A stretch of DNA of 64,000 nucleotides from Meira nashicola. Taxonomy: Eukaryota > Basidiomycota > Exobasidiomycetes > Exobasidiales > Brachybasidiaceae. Both the position numbers and the translations under genes were made by a program. Below the pieces are notes generated by a model. That model saw only the letters and a list, made by a program, of their open reading frames with translations. It made no database searches and was not told the DNA's origin. Positions 33,207-42,067 of this stretch are shown here, in pieces. Location of the stretch: the NCBI GenBank assembly GCA_001600355.1, contig BCJU01000001.1:1261178-1325177 (forward strand), read 5' to 3'. Each line of letters starts with the position of its first letter. The stretch's first letter is position 1.

Positions 33207-33645
33207 CTATAGATTTCCATAAATGAAGTTAGGGCATCTTTCCATTTCAGCTGGAGTAAGAGGAGTTGCTTTTGTATAATCACTTATGGAACCGTACCAT
33301 TGACCTTGACAAACTTGACAAGCACAAGCACAAGCGCCATTTGTAGGACTTTGAAAAGTCATTTGTTGACATCTGGAATCAGTTGAACAAACAAAAAGAC
33401 ATTGAGTTGGATTATGATGAACGGGTAATAAGCCGGGATTTGGACTTTGACCGTCATCTAGCTTTATTGGTGGACTTGGTCTGACTTGATGAAGGCTTCT
33501 TCTTGAAGGTAATGCTAAGGAATAGAGCACATACTAAGTTAGTGTTTTATGTTCTTTATAAACAATATAACCTTCACTCACCTAAAACAATCATTGACAT
33601 GATTGACAGCGTCAATATAACAGTCAAAGGATGTAACTTTGCCAT
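33207..33645 (-). CDS. Small secreted cysteine-rich protein
   Basis: Exon 1 is 33645-33582, exon 2 is 33514-33207. The 67-nt intron runs from GTGAGT to TTAG. The 123-aa product begins with a signal peptide (HPLTVILTLSIMSMIVLALP) followed by a dibasic RR site that Kex2 could cut. The mature part contains eight cysteines, including a close CACACQVC cluster and a last one in ERCPNF; an even count fits disulphide pairing. No family recognised. It lies 579 bases downstream of, and on the same strand as, the larger secreted repeat protein. Candidate effector or surface protein by profile only. Confidence 0.68.
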
Positions 33646-34223
33646 AATGAAAAAAGTATTGATGTGAATAAAATTGGGCATTGAAATAATTTCTAAAGTG
33701 TTGGGTAGTATTTATATACTCTTCATACATATTGCTTGTCATTATATGTATCAGCCGCCTTTTACCGCCGGTGCATACCTGTACATAGATGCTAGGTAGC
33801 GATCTGATTCCACATGGTCAATTTTTACGCATTTGGTAGGTATATATATTTCCCCATAAATTTGATTAAAAGATGGTTTGACATATTTACGCTAATAATG
33901 AATGAATAGGGTACAATCAATGCATTCGTAGGCACGGAGCGCGCTTAATTACTGACATTCTATTCTAGAAAAAAAAAGTTTATTATTTTAGCGTTGTCAA
34001 GCCAAATGCAAGGAACTTAGACCTCCTTTATAACTTACACCATGTTTAGCGTAAAACATAAACTGCCATATGGATAATCGATCAAGGTACTAAAATATAC
34101 TATGCATGTAGGTATATAAGAGGTGGTTTACCATTCAAAGAGTGTGATATTCGTAAAAGATAAAATTGCAAACCAAGAGACAATACACAGAAAACAACAG
34201 AAGAAAAAAGGTACATACATCGT
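33646..34223. other. Intergenic region between two secreted-protein genes
   Basis: 578 bases with low GC and no credible frame. It holds the promoter of the Cys-rich gene and the 3' region of the repeat-protein gene, both on the minus strand. Confidence 0.4.
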
Positions 34224-35825
34224 TCACTTGCTTCCTAAACTTAAACCGAATGCACCATTAACTGTTGCACTTGCTTTGTTTGGGATTGACTTTGTGGTAG
34301 GAAGAGTGAAAGAGTTAGAAGGAGGTGAAGGAGATTTAAAGTTGTTTAAAGCATTCTTTGCTTGATCACTGTAAGAGTTTAATTGGGATGCAAGATTTGA
34401 TGTATTACTGGATACTAAATTCTTTAAATTTGTAGCTTGTTCTTGTGCTTGTTGAGATCCACGAATGATACTATTTGAAGCGGTGTCTTTAAAGGCATTT
34501 ACACTATCTTGTGCTTTTGCTGTTCCTTGTTGAATTGCATTTTGCACTTGAGCTTGACCAGATGATAATACATTCTTTGTACTATTTATACCATTTGATA
34601 ATTGTGAAGCTCCATTTTGAGCTGTGGATGTCAATTGATCTTTACCGTTTGCAATTGCGCCAGTCAAGGCTTGTTGACCGTTAGAAGCAGCACCTTTTAA
34701 TTGATTAGCTGTATCTGTTGCCTTTTGTTGGCTATTAGTAAATGCAGTCTTTGCTTGATCTGCTGCATTACTTAATTGACTTGAGCTATTAGCAATACCT
34801 TGTTGAACTGTAGTTTGTCCGTTGGCAACACCTTGTTTAATTGCACTTTGACCGTTAGTAATACCTTGTTGGATTGCAGCTTGTCCATTAGCAATACCTT
34901 GTTGTACTTGTGTTTTGCCATTATTGATTGCAGTTTGAGTGTCTTGTGCTCCCTTTTGTGCTGCAGATTTAATTTGATCAGCGGTATCTTGTGCTTTTTG
35001 CGTGAAACCCGGTACGGCAGCATTAGCAAGAGCAGCACCATTTTGTTGACCAGAAGAGATGGCATTATTGAAAGCTTGACTGTAACGAGAGAAACGATCG
35101 GTTACAGCTTGTTTAGTTGATACAGAACCTTGTTGAATAGCTTGTTTAGCAGCGTCAGCAGCTTGTTCACCAGCTTGTTGGAATCCAGCAAAAGATTGTT
35201 TATCAGCATTTACTTCGTTTGTTAAATCTTGTTGACCTTGTTGAGTGCTTGATTTGGCAACATCTTGTGCGGTACTAGAAAATGTTTGAATACGATTAGC
35301 AACTTTTGAAGCAGTATCAGTAAATTGAGCTTGTCCTTTTTGAGCAGCATCAGTTAAAGCTTGTTGACCGGCAGTTGCAGTATCTTTAGCCTTTTCTGCA
35401 CCAGCTTGTAATTGTTGTTGACCAGAAGTAATTCCAGCAGATACGGCATTTTTAGCTTGATCAGCACCTGCTTGTAGTTGTGCTTGACCTGCTTGAGCAG
35501 CTGAAGTCAATTTTTGTGCACCTGCTTGTAATTGTTGTTGGCCAGAAGTAATTCCAGAAGATACGGCATCCTTTGCTTTACTTGCACCATCTTGTAATTG
35601 TGCTTGACCATTTGCTAAAGCATTTGTTAGGCCTTGTTGAACTTGGTTCTTTCCTGCTGTAAATGCATCGCTTGCACATTGAAATACGGTCACAGTAGGA
35701 ACATCAACTCTCTTTACGAATGTAAGTTCGTTTATACTTTTACTTGGGATCGTCAAAGCAGAAGCATCGCTAATCAGTAAGGCAATACCGACAAAGCAAA
35801 GGAAACTTTTTGTCTTTAGCTCCAT
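34224..35825 (-). CDS. Secreted protein built from 11-residue amphipathic repeats
   Basis: Intronless, 533 aa. Residues 1-23 are a signal peptide (FLCFVGIALLISDASA), followed by a Kex2-type KR near residue 39. From about residue 50 to 480 the chain is almost all Ala, Gln, Gly, Ser, Asn, Thr, Asp and Lys, with virtually no aromatic residues. The clearest unit is GIANGQAAIQQ, GITNGQSAIKQ, GVANGQTTVQQ in direct succession: exactly 11 residues. Elsewhere GQQQLQAGA recurs at spacings of 18 and 22. Eleven-residue periodicity is the hallmark of LEA proteins, perilipins, synucleins and exchangeable apolipoproteins, which form helices on lipid or in dry conditions. The C-terminus has a Pro/Ser linker and a Gly/Ser end. 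One Cys only. Function unknown; surface or lipid binding is inference. Confidence 0.8.
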   Translation of the reverse strand: MELKTKSFLCFVGIALLISDASALTIPSKSINELTFVKRVDVPTVTVFQCASDAFTAGKNQVQQGLTNALANGQAQLQDGASKAKDAVSSGITSGQQQLQAGAQKLTSAAQAGQAQLQAGADQAKNAVSAGITSGQQQLQAGAEKAKDTATAGQQALTDAAQKGQAQFTDTASKVANRIQTFSSTAQDVAKSSTQQGQQDLTNEVNADKQSFAGFQQAGEQAADAAKQAIQQGSVSTKQAVTDRFSRYSQAFNNAISSGQQNGAALANAAVPGFTQKAQDTADQIKSAAQKGAQDTQTAINNGKTQVQQGIANGQAAIQQGITNGQSAIKQGVANGQTTVQQGIANSSSQLSNAADQAKTAFTNSQQKATDTANQLKGAASNGQQALTGAIANGKDQLTSTAQNGASQLSNGINSTKNVLSSGQAQVQNAIQQGTAKAQDSVNAFKDTASNSIIRGSQQAQEQATNLKNLVSSNTSNLASQLNSYSDQAKNALNNFKSPSPPSNSFTLPTTKSIPNKASATVNGAFGLSLGSK

Positions 35826-36783
35826 GTTGAGAAGGTTTGTAAATAGATTAGGGGATTAAAGGGTTACTTGTGTTTGTATGTTAGAGAAAGGGAATGATTG
35901 TAAGTCTCTTGAAGATTTAGGTTAATTTCTGGTCTTGAAAAACCTTCCTTTTATATGTTTCTATGTTGATTTGGTGCTCCTTATAATCATGATCATAGAC
36001 TAGAAGGTTTTTTTTCACGGATGGAATCGTATGATACCTCTAAATATGACCCTTCCGTCCCTTAGAAGTACCTATAATCTCTCCAAGTTAGCCATCACGA
36101 TTGCACCATGTCAAATTTTGGGCGCAATAATCCGAAACAAATATCTCTTGTTTTTGATCGAACGTTAGAAGCCAAATAACAAATAATACAACAACGTATG
36201 TACCTAGATCGACTTCCGCTTTGTTTACTGATGGCTTAAAACCCTTTCCTCGATCCGTTAAATGTCAAAATAATCGTACCTAATCATTTCCATTTTGATG
36301 TGGGGATCAATTAAGCTTTGAAACATATTGGAGTATGATGTTGTCCGGAAAAGGAAATAACAATTCAGGAACGCTTTGCCCAGACGCGTATCTCTAATAT
36401 ACGCGAATAGAATTTATTCTACCTATTGTGTTTAAGGGTATCTTAACTTTTCGAAAAAAAGCCACAAAAATAATTAGCCCATTTCCGTATTGATTCTAAG
36501 ATGATAGATTTATGATAGAAACACACATATCTTTTCCACAAAATGAGATGAGATGTTATTTTGCTTCTTGATCCGAAACAGTGGATGGGAAAATTCAATT
36601 TATTCTTGTACTAATTACACTTGCGCCCGCGCCTCTTTTTACGAACCTGTACAGTGCTACCTACGCCTGCACCCGCGCCCGCGCATTGACCTTTTCAGAA
36701 GGAAATCAGCGGGACGCTTTTGAGCGTGTCACAATTCAACTTTCAAACCTTCATCTTGAAAGTTCACCTTTTACACTGAAAAT
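35826..36783. promoter_or_regulatory. Divergent region upstream of the secreted repeat protein and EMC5
   Basis: 958 bases. Near EMC5 there is a C-rich run with alternating CGC (about 36665-36690). A plus-strand frame here (36581-36835) begins with GTG and overlaps EMC5 out of frame; it is not supported. Confidence 0.35.
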
Positions 36784-37336
36784 ATGTCCGAAATTGAACG
36801 TCTTTCATCAAAAGCCTCTTTTGGCGCTCGTTTAACTCTCTTGTTTGGTTCGATCATATTTTTACATGGTGCTTATTCGACTTACGAATCCGTTTCAGTT
36901 CAAAAGGCGCTTGGGATAGCAGCAATTGTGATTCCATTTGATGTGAGTATATGCACTCTTTATGCATCTGAGTCAAAATTGAACTTTATCCATCATGATT
37001 CCCATTCTGACTCCGACTCTTATCACTCTCTTCTATTCCGAAATGCATATAGATTAAAGCAGAATCCATTTTCGGTCTCTTTGTCGTTTTATTGGGAACG
37101 TTGTTCACCGCAAGTCCATTACGTGAAATCACTTGGGCATCAGAATACCGAAAGCGGTAAGTGTTTCTCTCTAACAAATTCACCCCACATCTTCTTTCTT
37201 CTTAACACTCCGATCTATCTCTTTTCGTCGCAGAACGATCGATCAAATTGATGCAAGACCAAGCTTCGTTACCCTAAATCATCGAGGTCCCCTACTTTAC
37301 GGATCATCAACGGAAAGCTCGACCAATAAGCAATGA
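36784..37336 (+). CDS. EMC5: ER membrane protein complex subunit 5 (EMC5/MMgT)
   Basis: Two-helix subunit of the EMC insertase in the endoplasmic reticulum. Three exons: 36784-36942, 37053-37156, 37234-37336. Introns are 110 nt (GTGAGT...ATAG) and 77 nt (GTAAGT...CGCAG). The spliced product is 121 aa, the family length. First membrane segment: LTLLFGSIIFLHGAYSTYE; second: SIFGLFVVLLGTLFTA. The conserved C-terminal signature after the second helix (DARPSFVTLNHRG) is intact and directly identifies the family. No single unspliced frame covers the gene, so it is easily missed. Confidence 0.92.
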
Positions 37337-37573
37337 TTCTACGCCAAGACCAATTTTGAAATGTGACTCTTTGGGCGGGATCTTATCACAATCTGTGATT
37401 GCAATTGTACAATATTCACGCACACAAACAAACATACAATTTTCAATATGTGCAATGTTCGGTGCAGGTTGAGCCGCTTTGAACTATATTGTCATCATGT
37501 CATGAGATAAATGGATGTTGAATAAAGAATACAAATGGAATATGAGCGGAAAGAAAAGGGAATCAGGAGATAA

Positions 37574-38806
37574 TTAGGCAGAGATTGCAACATGTCTTGC
37601 GGCTGCTTCACGTTCTTTATCTTTCTGGATTTGCAGAGGTGTGCGTTGATTCTTTTCGTTGGTGTTGTAAAGAGTAATTTTTGCAACTCCTCCTAAAATT
37701 TCCTCCTCATCATGACCGTCCTCTCGCTTCTTTGCTTGCTGTTGTCCAAAGCGACGAACACGTTCGGCTTCCCATTCACCAGCCGTGGGAATGGGTAAAC
37801 CTTTTGATTCTGCTTCTGCCCAGAAGTTCTTTTCCTTGTAGGCTTCGGCTACAACGGGTGATTCCGTTAAAGGTCGCAATTGAACATCCTTGTTGAAAAG
37901 AGCAAAGTAGAACATACCCAAACGCTCATAATTTGCTTGATCTTCTGGTGGTGCAACGACTCTGTGAATTGTAGCCTTGAAATAACCACCACTTAAAAAG
38001 TGCATAGCATCACCCAAGTTCAACACCAATGCATTATCACGATGCTTAACCAATCTCCATCTGTCATCAGGCATTAAGACTTCTAAAGATGTGATCGGTT
38101 GAGACCAAAGGATGGAAACGCTATTGAAATCTGTATGACCTTGCAAACGAACACCACCCAAAGCTTTATCGTCATCTTTTGTTGGAGTGTGATACATTGC
38201 ATAACGTAAAAGATCGATTCCCTTCTCTTCGGGATTCTCGCTCAATTTCCACAAAGTATCAGCAGGCAATTTGAGAACACGAGAAAGAACGGAAAGAATT
38301 TTGCGCAAAATTACACCATGATTGAATCGGGCAAAATCACGAATTTCAGGAATAAAAGGTTGAAGTGAATCAGGATAGAGTCGTTTACTGTTCTCTGGCG
38401 AGAATGAAGTTGAGCCAAAGTTTAATTGTTCAATTCTGTCTTGAACGCCATCCAATCTCCAATGACCTTGTGCTTTGTATCCGACGAAACTGCCTGATTT
38501 AATGATATCTGCCTTGAATGCATCTTTGTCTTCCGGTGCAACACCATTAAATGCATATTGACCAACGGCGAATTGACGCAAAACTTGATCGTATGTCCAA
38601 CCATGATTTTCAGCATACATGAAACCACTTGTACGGAATGCTTCACCAACAGTTTTGACTAAATCATCTGGTACTTCTGTAAAATCATCTCCAGTCACTT
38701 TAGACAAATCAAGAGTGTTCAACGGTGCCCATTCAATGTCATCTTGTTTTGTGGGCTTTGGTGGTACCCACGGTGGAATTTCTGGAACTGAGGTAACTGC
38801 AGACAT
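37574..38806 (-). CDS. 2-oxoglutarate/Fe(II)-dependent dioxygenase, isopenicillin N synthase-like
   Basis: Intronless, 410 aa, cytosolic (no targeting signal). The N-terminal DIOX_N-type region contains TSGFMYAENHGW. The Fe(II) triad is visible: HTD at about 224-226 (GHTDFNSVSILW) and His at about 281 (ATIHRVVAP). An Arg near 295 (YERLGMFYF) would bind the 2-oxoglutarate carboxylate. The fold is that of flavonoid/gibberellin/IPNS-type oxygenases; fungal members act on diverse small molecules, so the substrate cannot be assigned. No biosynthetic cluster genes surround it. The C-terminal 60 residues are charged and variable. Confidence 0.88.
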   Translation of the reverse strand: MSAVTSVPEIPPWVPPKPTKQDDIEWAPLNTLDLSKVTGDDFTEVPDDLVKTVGEAFRTSGFMYAENHGWTYDQVLRQFAVGQYAFNGVAPEDKDAFKADIIKSGSFVGYKAQGHWRLDGVQDRIEQLNFGSTSFSPENSKRLYPDSLQPFIPEIRDFARFNHGVILRKILSVLSRVLKLPADTLWKLSENPEEKGIDLLRYAMYHTPTKDDDKALGGVRLQGHTDFNSVSILWSQPITSLEVLMPDDRWRLVKHRDNALVLNLGDAMHFLSGGYFKATIHRVVAPPEDQANYERLGMFYFALFNKDVQLRPLTESPVVAEAYKEKNFWAEAESKGLPIPTAGEWEAERVRRFGQQQAKKREDGHDEEEILGGVAKITLYNTNEKNQRTPLQIQKDKEREAAARHVAISA

Positions 38807-39069
38807 AATGTTAGATGGATGTAGGAAGTCTGGATGGATGACGTTTGGCTTACCATCTTAAAAATAGATCACCGGTGTTCGGCATCTGATAAAAATACTC
38901 ATCAGGGTGGGGAACGTGCGGTTGTACATCGATCATGGCGTGCCTGACCAAGAAGAATTGCCATGCATAATCACGTCAGAAGAGTAAAAATTGCGTGATC
39001 GATTAGCGCTTGTTTGTAGATTATATAACACGCGCCAGAAAATTTGAGAAAAAAAAAGGCAAAAAAGAA

Positions 39070-39180
39070 TGTCCACTGCAGGGCTCGAACCTGCGGCTTT
39101 GGAGTACACTGTAAGTGATAATTCCTAGGTAAAACCCGCGGATATTAGCTCCACACTCTAGCCAACTGAGTTAAGCGGAC
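39070..39180 (-). tRNA. tRNA-Ile (anticodon AAT) with intron
   Basis: Read on the minus strand, acceptor arm 39180-39174 pairs with 39077-39071 (one G-U pair). The D stem ACTC/GAGT, anticodon stem TGGAG/CTCCA (39153-39149 with 39104-39100), a 5-nt variable loop and T arm GCAGG-TTCGAGC-CCTGC are all intact. The anticodon loop reads CTAATA, placing AAT at 39146-39144. An intron of about 37 nt (39142-39106) lies one base 3' of the anticodon, the standard position for eukaryotic nuclear tRNA introns. The discriminator is A (39070). The first 14 nt plus 5' flank recur inverted at 40424-40470. Confidence 0.9.
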
Positions 39181-39213
39181 GCTTGTTGTAAGTGGGATAA
39201 AATATAAAATATA
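39167..39213 (+). repeat. 47-bp inverted repeat, copy 1 (tRNA-Ile 5' end plus flank)
   Basis: Covers the first 14 nt of the tRNA-Ile gene and 33 nt of its upstream flank. The exact reverse complement, without mismatch over 47 bases, is at 40424-40470. Identity stops sharply at both edges. The two copies bracket the Nxt1-like gene. Confidence 0.95.
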
Positions 39214-39339
39214 AGAATGCAACGAAAAACCGCTTTCTTAAATCCGCTTCTTCTGCCCACGCTACGCGAGCAGTACTGAATAGTTACTGTGGATTGAGAG
39301 CAATCTTATCATCCTACACACATCAACAGATGCTTCCTG

Positions 39340-40304
39340 ATGGTGGATCATTCGGAAACTAAAAGATTGATCGACTTTGCTGCCAAAGCAGCCGAAACTT
39401 TCGTCAGTGCATATTATGCCGCTACAGACGCTCCACATCGTGCCCAGGTAGGTGAAAGAAGACTCAGGAAGAAAGATCCCGCAGAAAGAAAGATCAGACA
39501 CTTACCACATCGTCTTTTGAACGCAGCTGATACCGACATTATACTTGCCCGATGCTACAATCGTATGGAATGGTCACCCAATCAGTGGATCGACAAATTT
39601 AACCGCTTTGCTCAATAGTATGCCTGGAAGCAAACATGAAGTACGAATGTTCGATTGTCATCCATTAGGAGGAGGCACAATAGATGGTTAGTACATTCTT
39701 CGATCCTTTTACATCTGCCCGATCGTATGCCCGGTCTTTCGGTAATTCTGTAACTTTGTTGCAGATCATTCTTACCGTTCAGCAGGGTTTGTCTTTCCGT
39801 GTCTTAAAGATGCGGGAAGAAAAGCGGGCTAGAACTTCCAATTCTTCAGTTCAAGGCTTCTTGCCAAATCAAAGCTGAAGATGCTCCATATAAGGGTTCA
39901 CAGCACACAAGGCTCACGATTGCTGTACGAGTAGTATCGGAGCATACATTCTGACACAAAATACACTTCTTCTTCTCTATGCAGGTACATTTCAAACTCC
40001 ATCTCTTACGCTTACTGTTTCGGGTGTGGTCGTTCATCATACACCAGGATCGCTTTCAGCTATGCCACAATCAAATGCACCGAATTCATCATCTAATTCT
40101 GGCAAATCCCGTGGACATCCTTCAGACGGAGGTGATTCTAGTATACCAGTAGACAGCCTTGCCAGAGCGTTTTCGCAAAATTTCGTTCTCGTTCCACAAG
40201 CAAGTCAAGAGACGGGAGGAATCAATGTTAGCGCAACCCTAGAGGGAAAAGTCATATCGGGAAGGTTCTTTGTTCAGGCTGATGCTTTCAGGTTTACCGG
40301 ATAA
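39340..40304 (+). CDS. NXT1: NTF2-like mRNA export factor (Nxt1/p15)
   Basis: Small NTF2-fold partner of the Mex67/NXF1 export receptor. Three exons: 39340-39447, 39527-39686, 39985-40304. Introns are 79 nt (GTAGGT...CGCAG) and 298 nt (GTTAGT...TGCAG). The product is 195 aa. Exon 1 gives the N-terminal helix (FVSAYYAATDAPHRAQ). Exon 2 gives YLPDATIVWNGHPISG, the family's LVWNG-type core strand, then MPGSKHEVRMFDCHPL. Exon 3 carries the sheet (TLTVSGVVVHH, FSQNFVLVPQ, RFFVQADAFRF). A disordered Ser/Asn/Gly-rich loop of about 35 residues in exon 3 makes it longer than human NXT1 (140). Read unspliced, the gene looks frameshifted; splicing resolves it. Confidence 0.88.
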
Positions 40305-40333
40305 AGAAACATCTAAAAACAAACACATCTAAA

Positions 40334-40403
40334 GCAAACATCGGTAAACAAACATCGGTAAACAAACATCGGTAAACAAACATCGGTAAACAAACATCTG
40401 TAA
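40334..40403 (+). repeat. 14-bp tandem repeat, about five units
   Basis: The word acatcggt recurs exactly every 14 bases at 40338, 40352, 40366 and 40380, with a variant (acatctgt) at 40394; the unit is acaaacatcggtaa. It starts about 30 bases after the Nxt1-like stop codon, so it probably lies in that gene's 3' untranslated region. Confidence 0.95.
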
Positions 40404-40423
40404 ATTATGCATAGAATTTGGTG

Positions 40424-40470
40424 TATATTTTATATTTTATCCCACTTACAACAAGCGTCCGCTTAACTCA
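40424..40470 (-). repeat. 47-bp inverted repeat, copy 2 (truncated tRNA-Ile 5' end)
   Basis: Perfect reverse complement of 39167-39213. The tRNA part stops after 14 nt, so no functional tRNA is encoded here. It is followed by a (TCA)n run and bracketed by an 11-bp inverted pair, gaatttggtgt (40414-40424) and acaccaaattc (40506-40516). Confidence 0.95.
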
Positions 40471-40599
40471 TCATCATCATCATTCACTTGTATACTACTG
40501 TATCAACACCAAATTCGGCCGAGTAACAGGCCTTCACTAATCCCGATCGTGCCCGCCTACGCTTCTTCGCGTGTATATAGTCTAGCTAAATAATTCACA

Positions 40600-40626
40600 C
40601 CACAGGCCGTGTTCCACGGCCTGTGG
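40600..40626. repeat. Perfect GC-rich hairpin (12-bp stem, 3-nt loop)
   Basis: Arms ccacaggccgtg and cacggcctgtgg are exact reverse complements around ttc. It lies 255 bases upstream of the SdhD start codon. It could be a dimeric-factor binding site, a structured leader, or a transposon relic; nothing in the sequence decides among these. Confidence 0.9.
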
Positions 40627-40880
40627 CTGTAGACCAATCAGGTTCAGCTTCAAAAGTGCTTACGTTTAGGGCGTGTGTGGGTTTGTTAGTGTTGGAGAAG
40701 TTGAATGGGGTCAAAAAAGAGTGCTTTTGCGCCGTGTTATACGTTAGTCCGATCTTTGGAGATTGATCGGATCTCTTTACTACCATTGCCAATACGTCTG
40801 CTTGATTGTTATCAAGGGAAAGCAGGTTTGGTCGATTGCAATCGCCTATTTCACCCTTTTTATCATAGGACATTTTCAAG

Positions 40881-41516
40881 ATGGCAGCTCTACGTCAAGG
40901 TGCCGTTAACCTAAAACTTTCTGCTGTTGCAGGAAGTCCTCATTTACGGATGATGGCAACCGGTGCTCGTGCATTCAGTACAGGTGAGTGAATTGGACCG
41001 TGTTGGATGATGGAAGGACAAAAACATTTGCAGATGTGCTGACAGTCTGATCTCCCTCTCTCCCTTCCCTCTACAGGACGTGTCGCTCCAGTTCAAAGCA
41101 CACAATCTCGTAACGCAGCATCAGTCGCTCCTAATGCTAAAGAATCATACATCAAAGGAACGGTTAACGAACCGACATCATTCCCGCCTCCTAGCCCAAG
41201 TCACGGGTCGTATCATTGGGCATTTGAACGTGCAATCTCGGTCGCTCTAATTCCATTGGTAGCTGTTGGTGCAGTAAAGCATGGAGCAAGTGGAATTTTG
41301 GATGCCACTTTAGCTTTGACATTGGTTTTGCATTCTCATATCGGTTTTACCGCAAGTTTAGATGATTATCTACATGCACGTAAATATCCCAAAGCAGGAC
41401 CTTTTGCTTCTTGGACATTACGTGCTGCAACAGTTGCAACTTTGGCTGGCATTTATGAATTTCAAACAAACGACGTCGGTTTTACAGAATTGATCAGCCG
41501 TGTCTGGACAGCTTGA
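40881..41516 (+). CDS. SDH4: Succinate dehydrogenase membrane anchor subunit (SdhD/CybS)
   Basis: Inner-membrane anchor of respiratory complex II that helps bind haem b and ubiquinone. Exon 1 is 40881-40983, exon 2 is 41077-41516. The 93-nt intron (GTGAGT to CTACAG) splits a Gly codon. The product is 180 aa. The N-terminus is a presequence (MAALRQGAVNL, RMMATGARAFST). Three membrane segments follow; the second contains LTLVLHSHIGFTASLDDYLH. That has the CybS haem-ligand His and the Asp/Tyr pair of the quinone site (DDY). Length and order match fungal Sdh4. Confidence 0.93.
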
Positions 41517-42067
41517 GAGGATCTTCACGTCCAATTGTACTTTTTTTACTCCTTTTGTCAATGACAATTTATTCATGCTATCATTTGAAAAGTATGCCAT
41601 CATCTTAGAAGTACCGAGTACACTACTGGAAGACTCAGAAAGAAGTTGTAACCTTTCAGCCTTTTAGGAAAGCCTAACGCCCGCCAGATCCATTCCATTG
41701 CATTCATAACGGTTGAGTATGTACCACTTTTATGCCTTAATGTTTGCACCTGGTGTAGGGCGGGTGCACGCCCAAACATACGCACACGCACAAATGGACG
41801 CCTTCTTTCGGCGCGAAGAATTGGGGTTTTTTTTTTCTCTTCACCCGAGAGAAGATTCGCTTGGCAGAAAAAGCGGCTGTAAATCGGTTAATGCAAATGT
41901 CTGTGCAACGTTTTACGGAACTTCCTGCTGCTGCATGACTGGACAAGGAAAACGATAAGATCTGCCTATGCATATATCTAATCTCTTTTCTCCCTTCATC
42001 GTCATTCGATCCTTTCCCACTTTTTCATTAAAAGGAGGGACCAACGGATCTTGATCGATTAACAATC
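41517..42067. promoter_or_regulatory. Intergenic region upstream of adenylosuccinate synthase
   Basis: 551 bases: SdhD 3' region and the next gene's promoter. An alternating ACGCACACGCAC run occurs near 41776-41794 and a T tract at about 41827-41836. No gene seen. Confidence 0.4.

Larger units (their letters stand above)
40305..40880. other. Repeat-bearing region between the Nxt1-like gene and SdhD
   Basis: Contains in order the 14-bp tandem repeat, the tRNA-derived inverted copy, and a perfect hairpin at 40600-40626. The remainder is the SdhD promoter. The minus-strand frame across 40595-40879 has no recognisable content. Confidence 0.45.

Noticed and set aside
39448..39618. Read-through of the Nxt1-like first exon and apparent frameshift at 39616 (pseudogene or programmed shift)
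   Set aside because: A 79-nt intron ending at 39526 gives a continuous frame that matches the family core, so no frameshift is needed.
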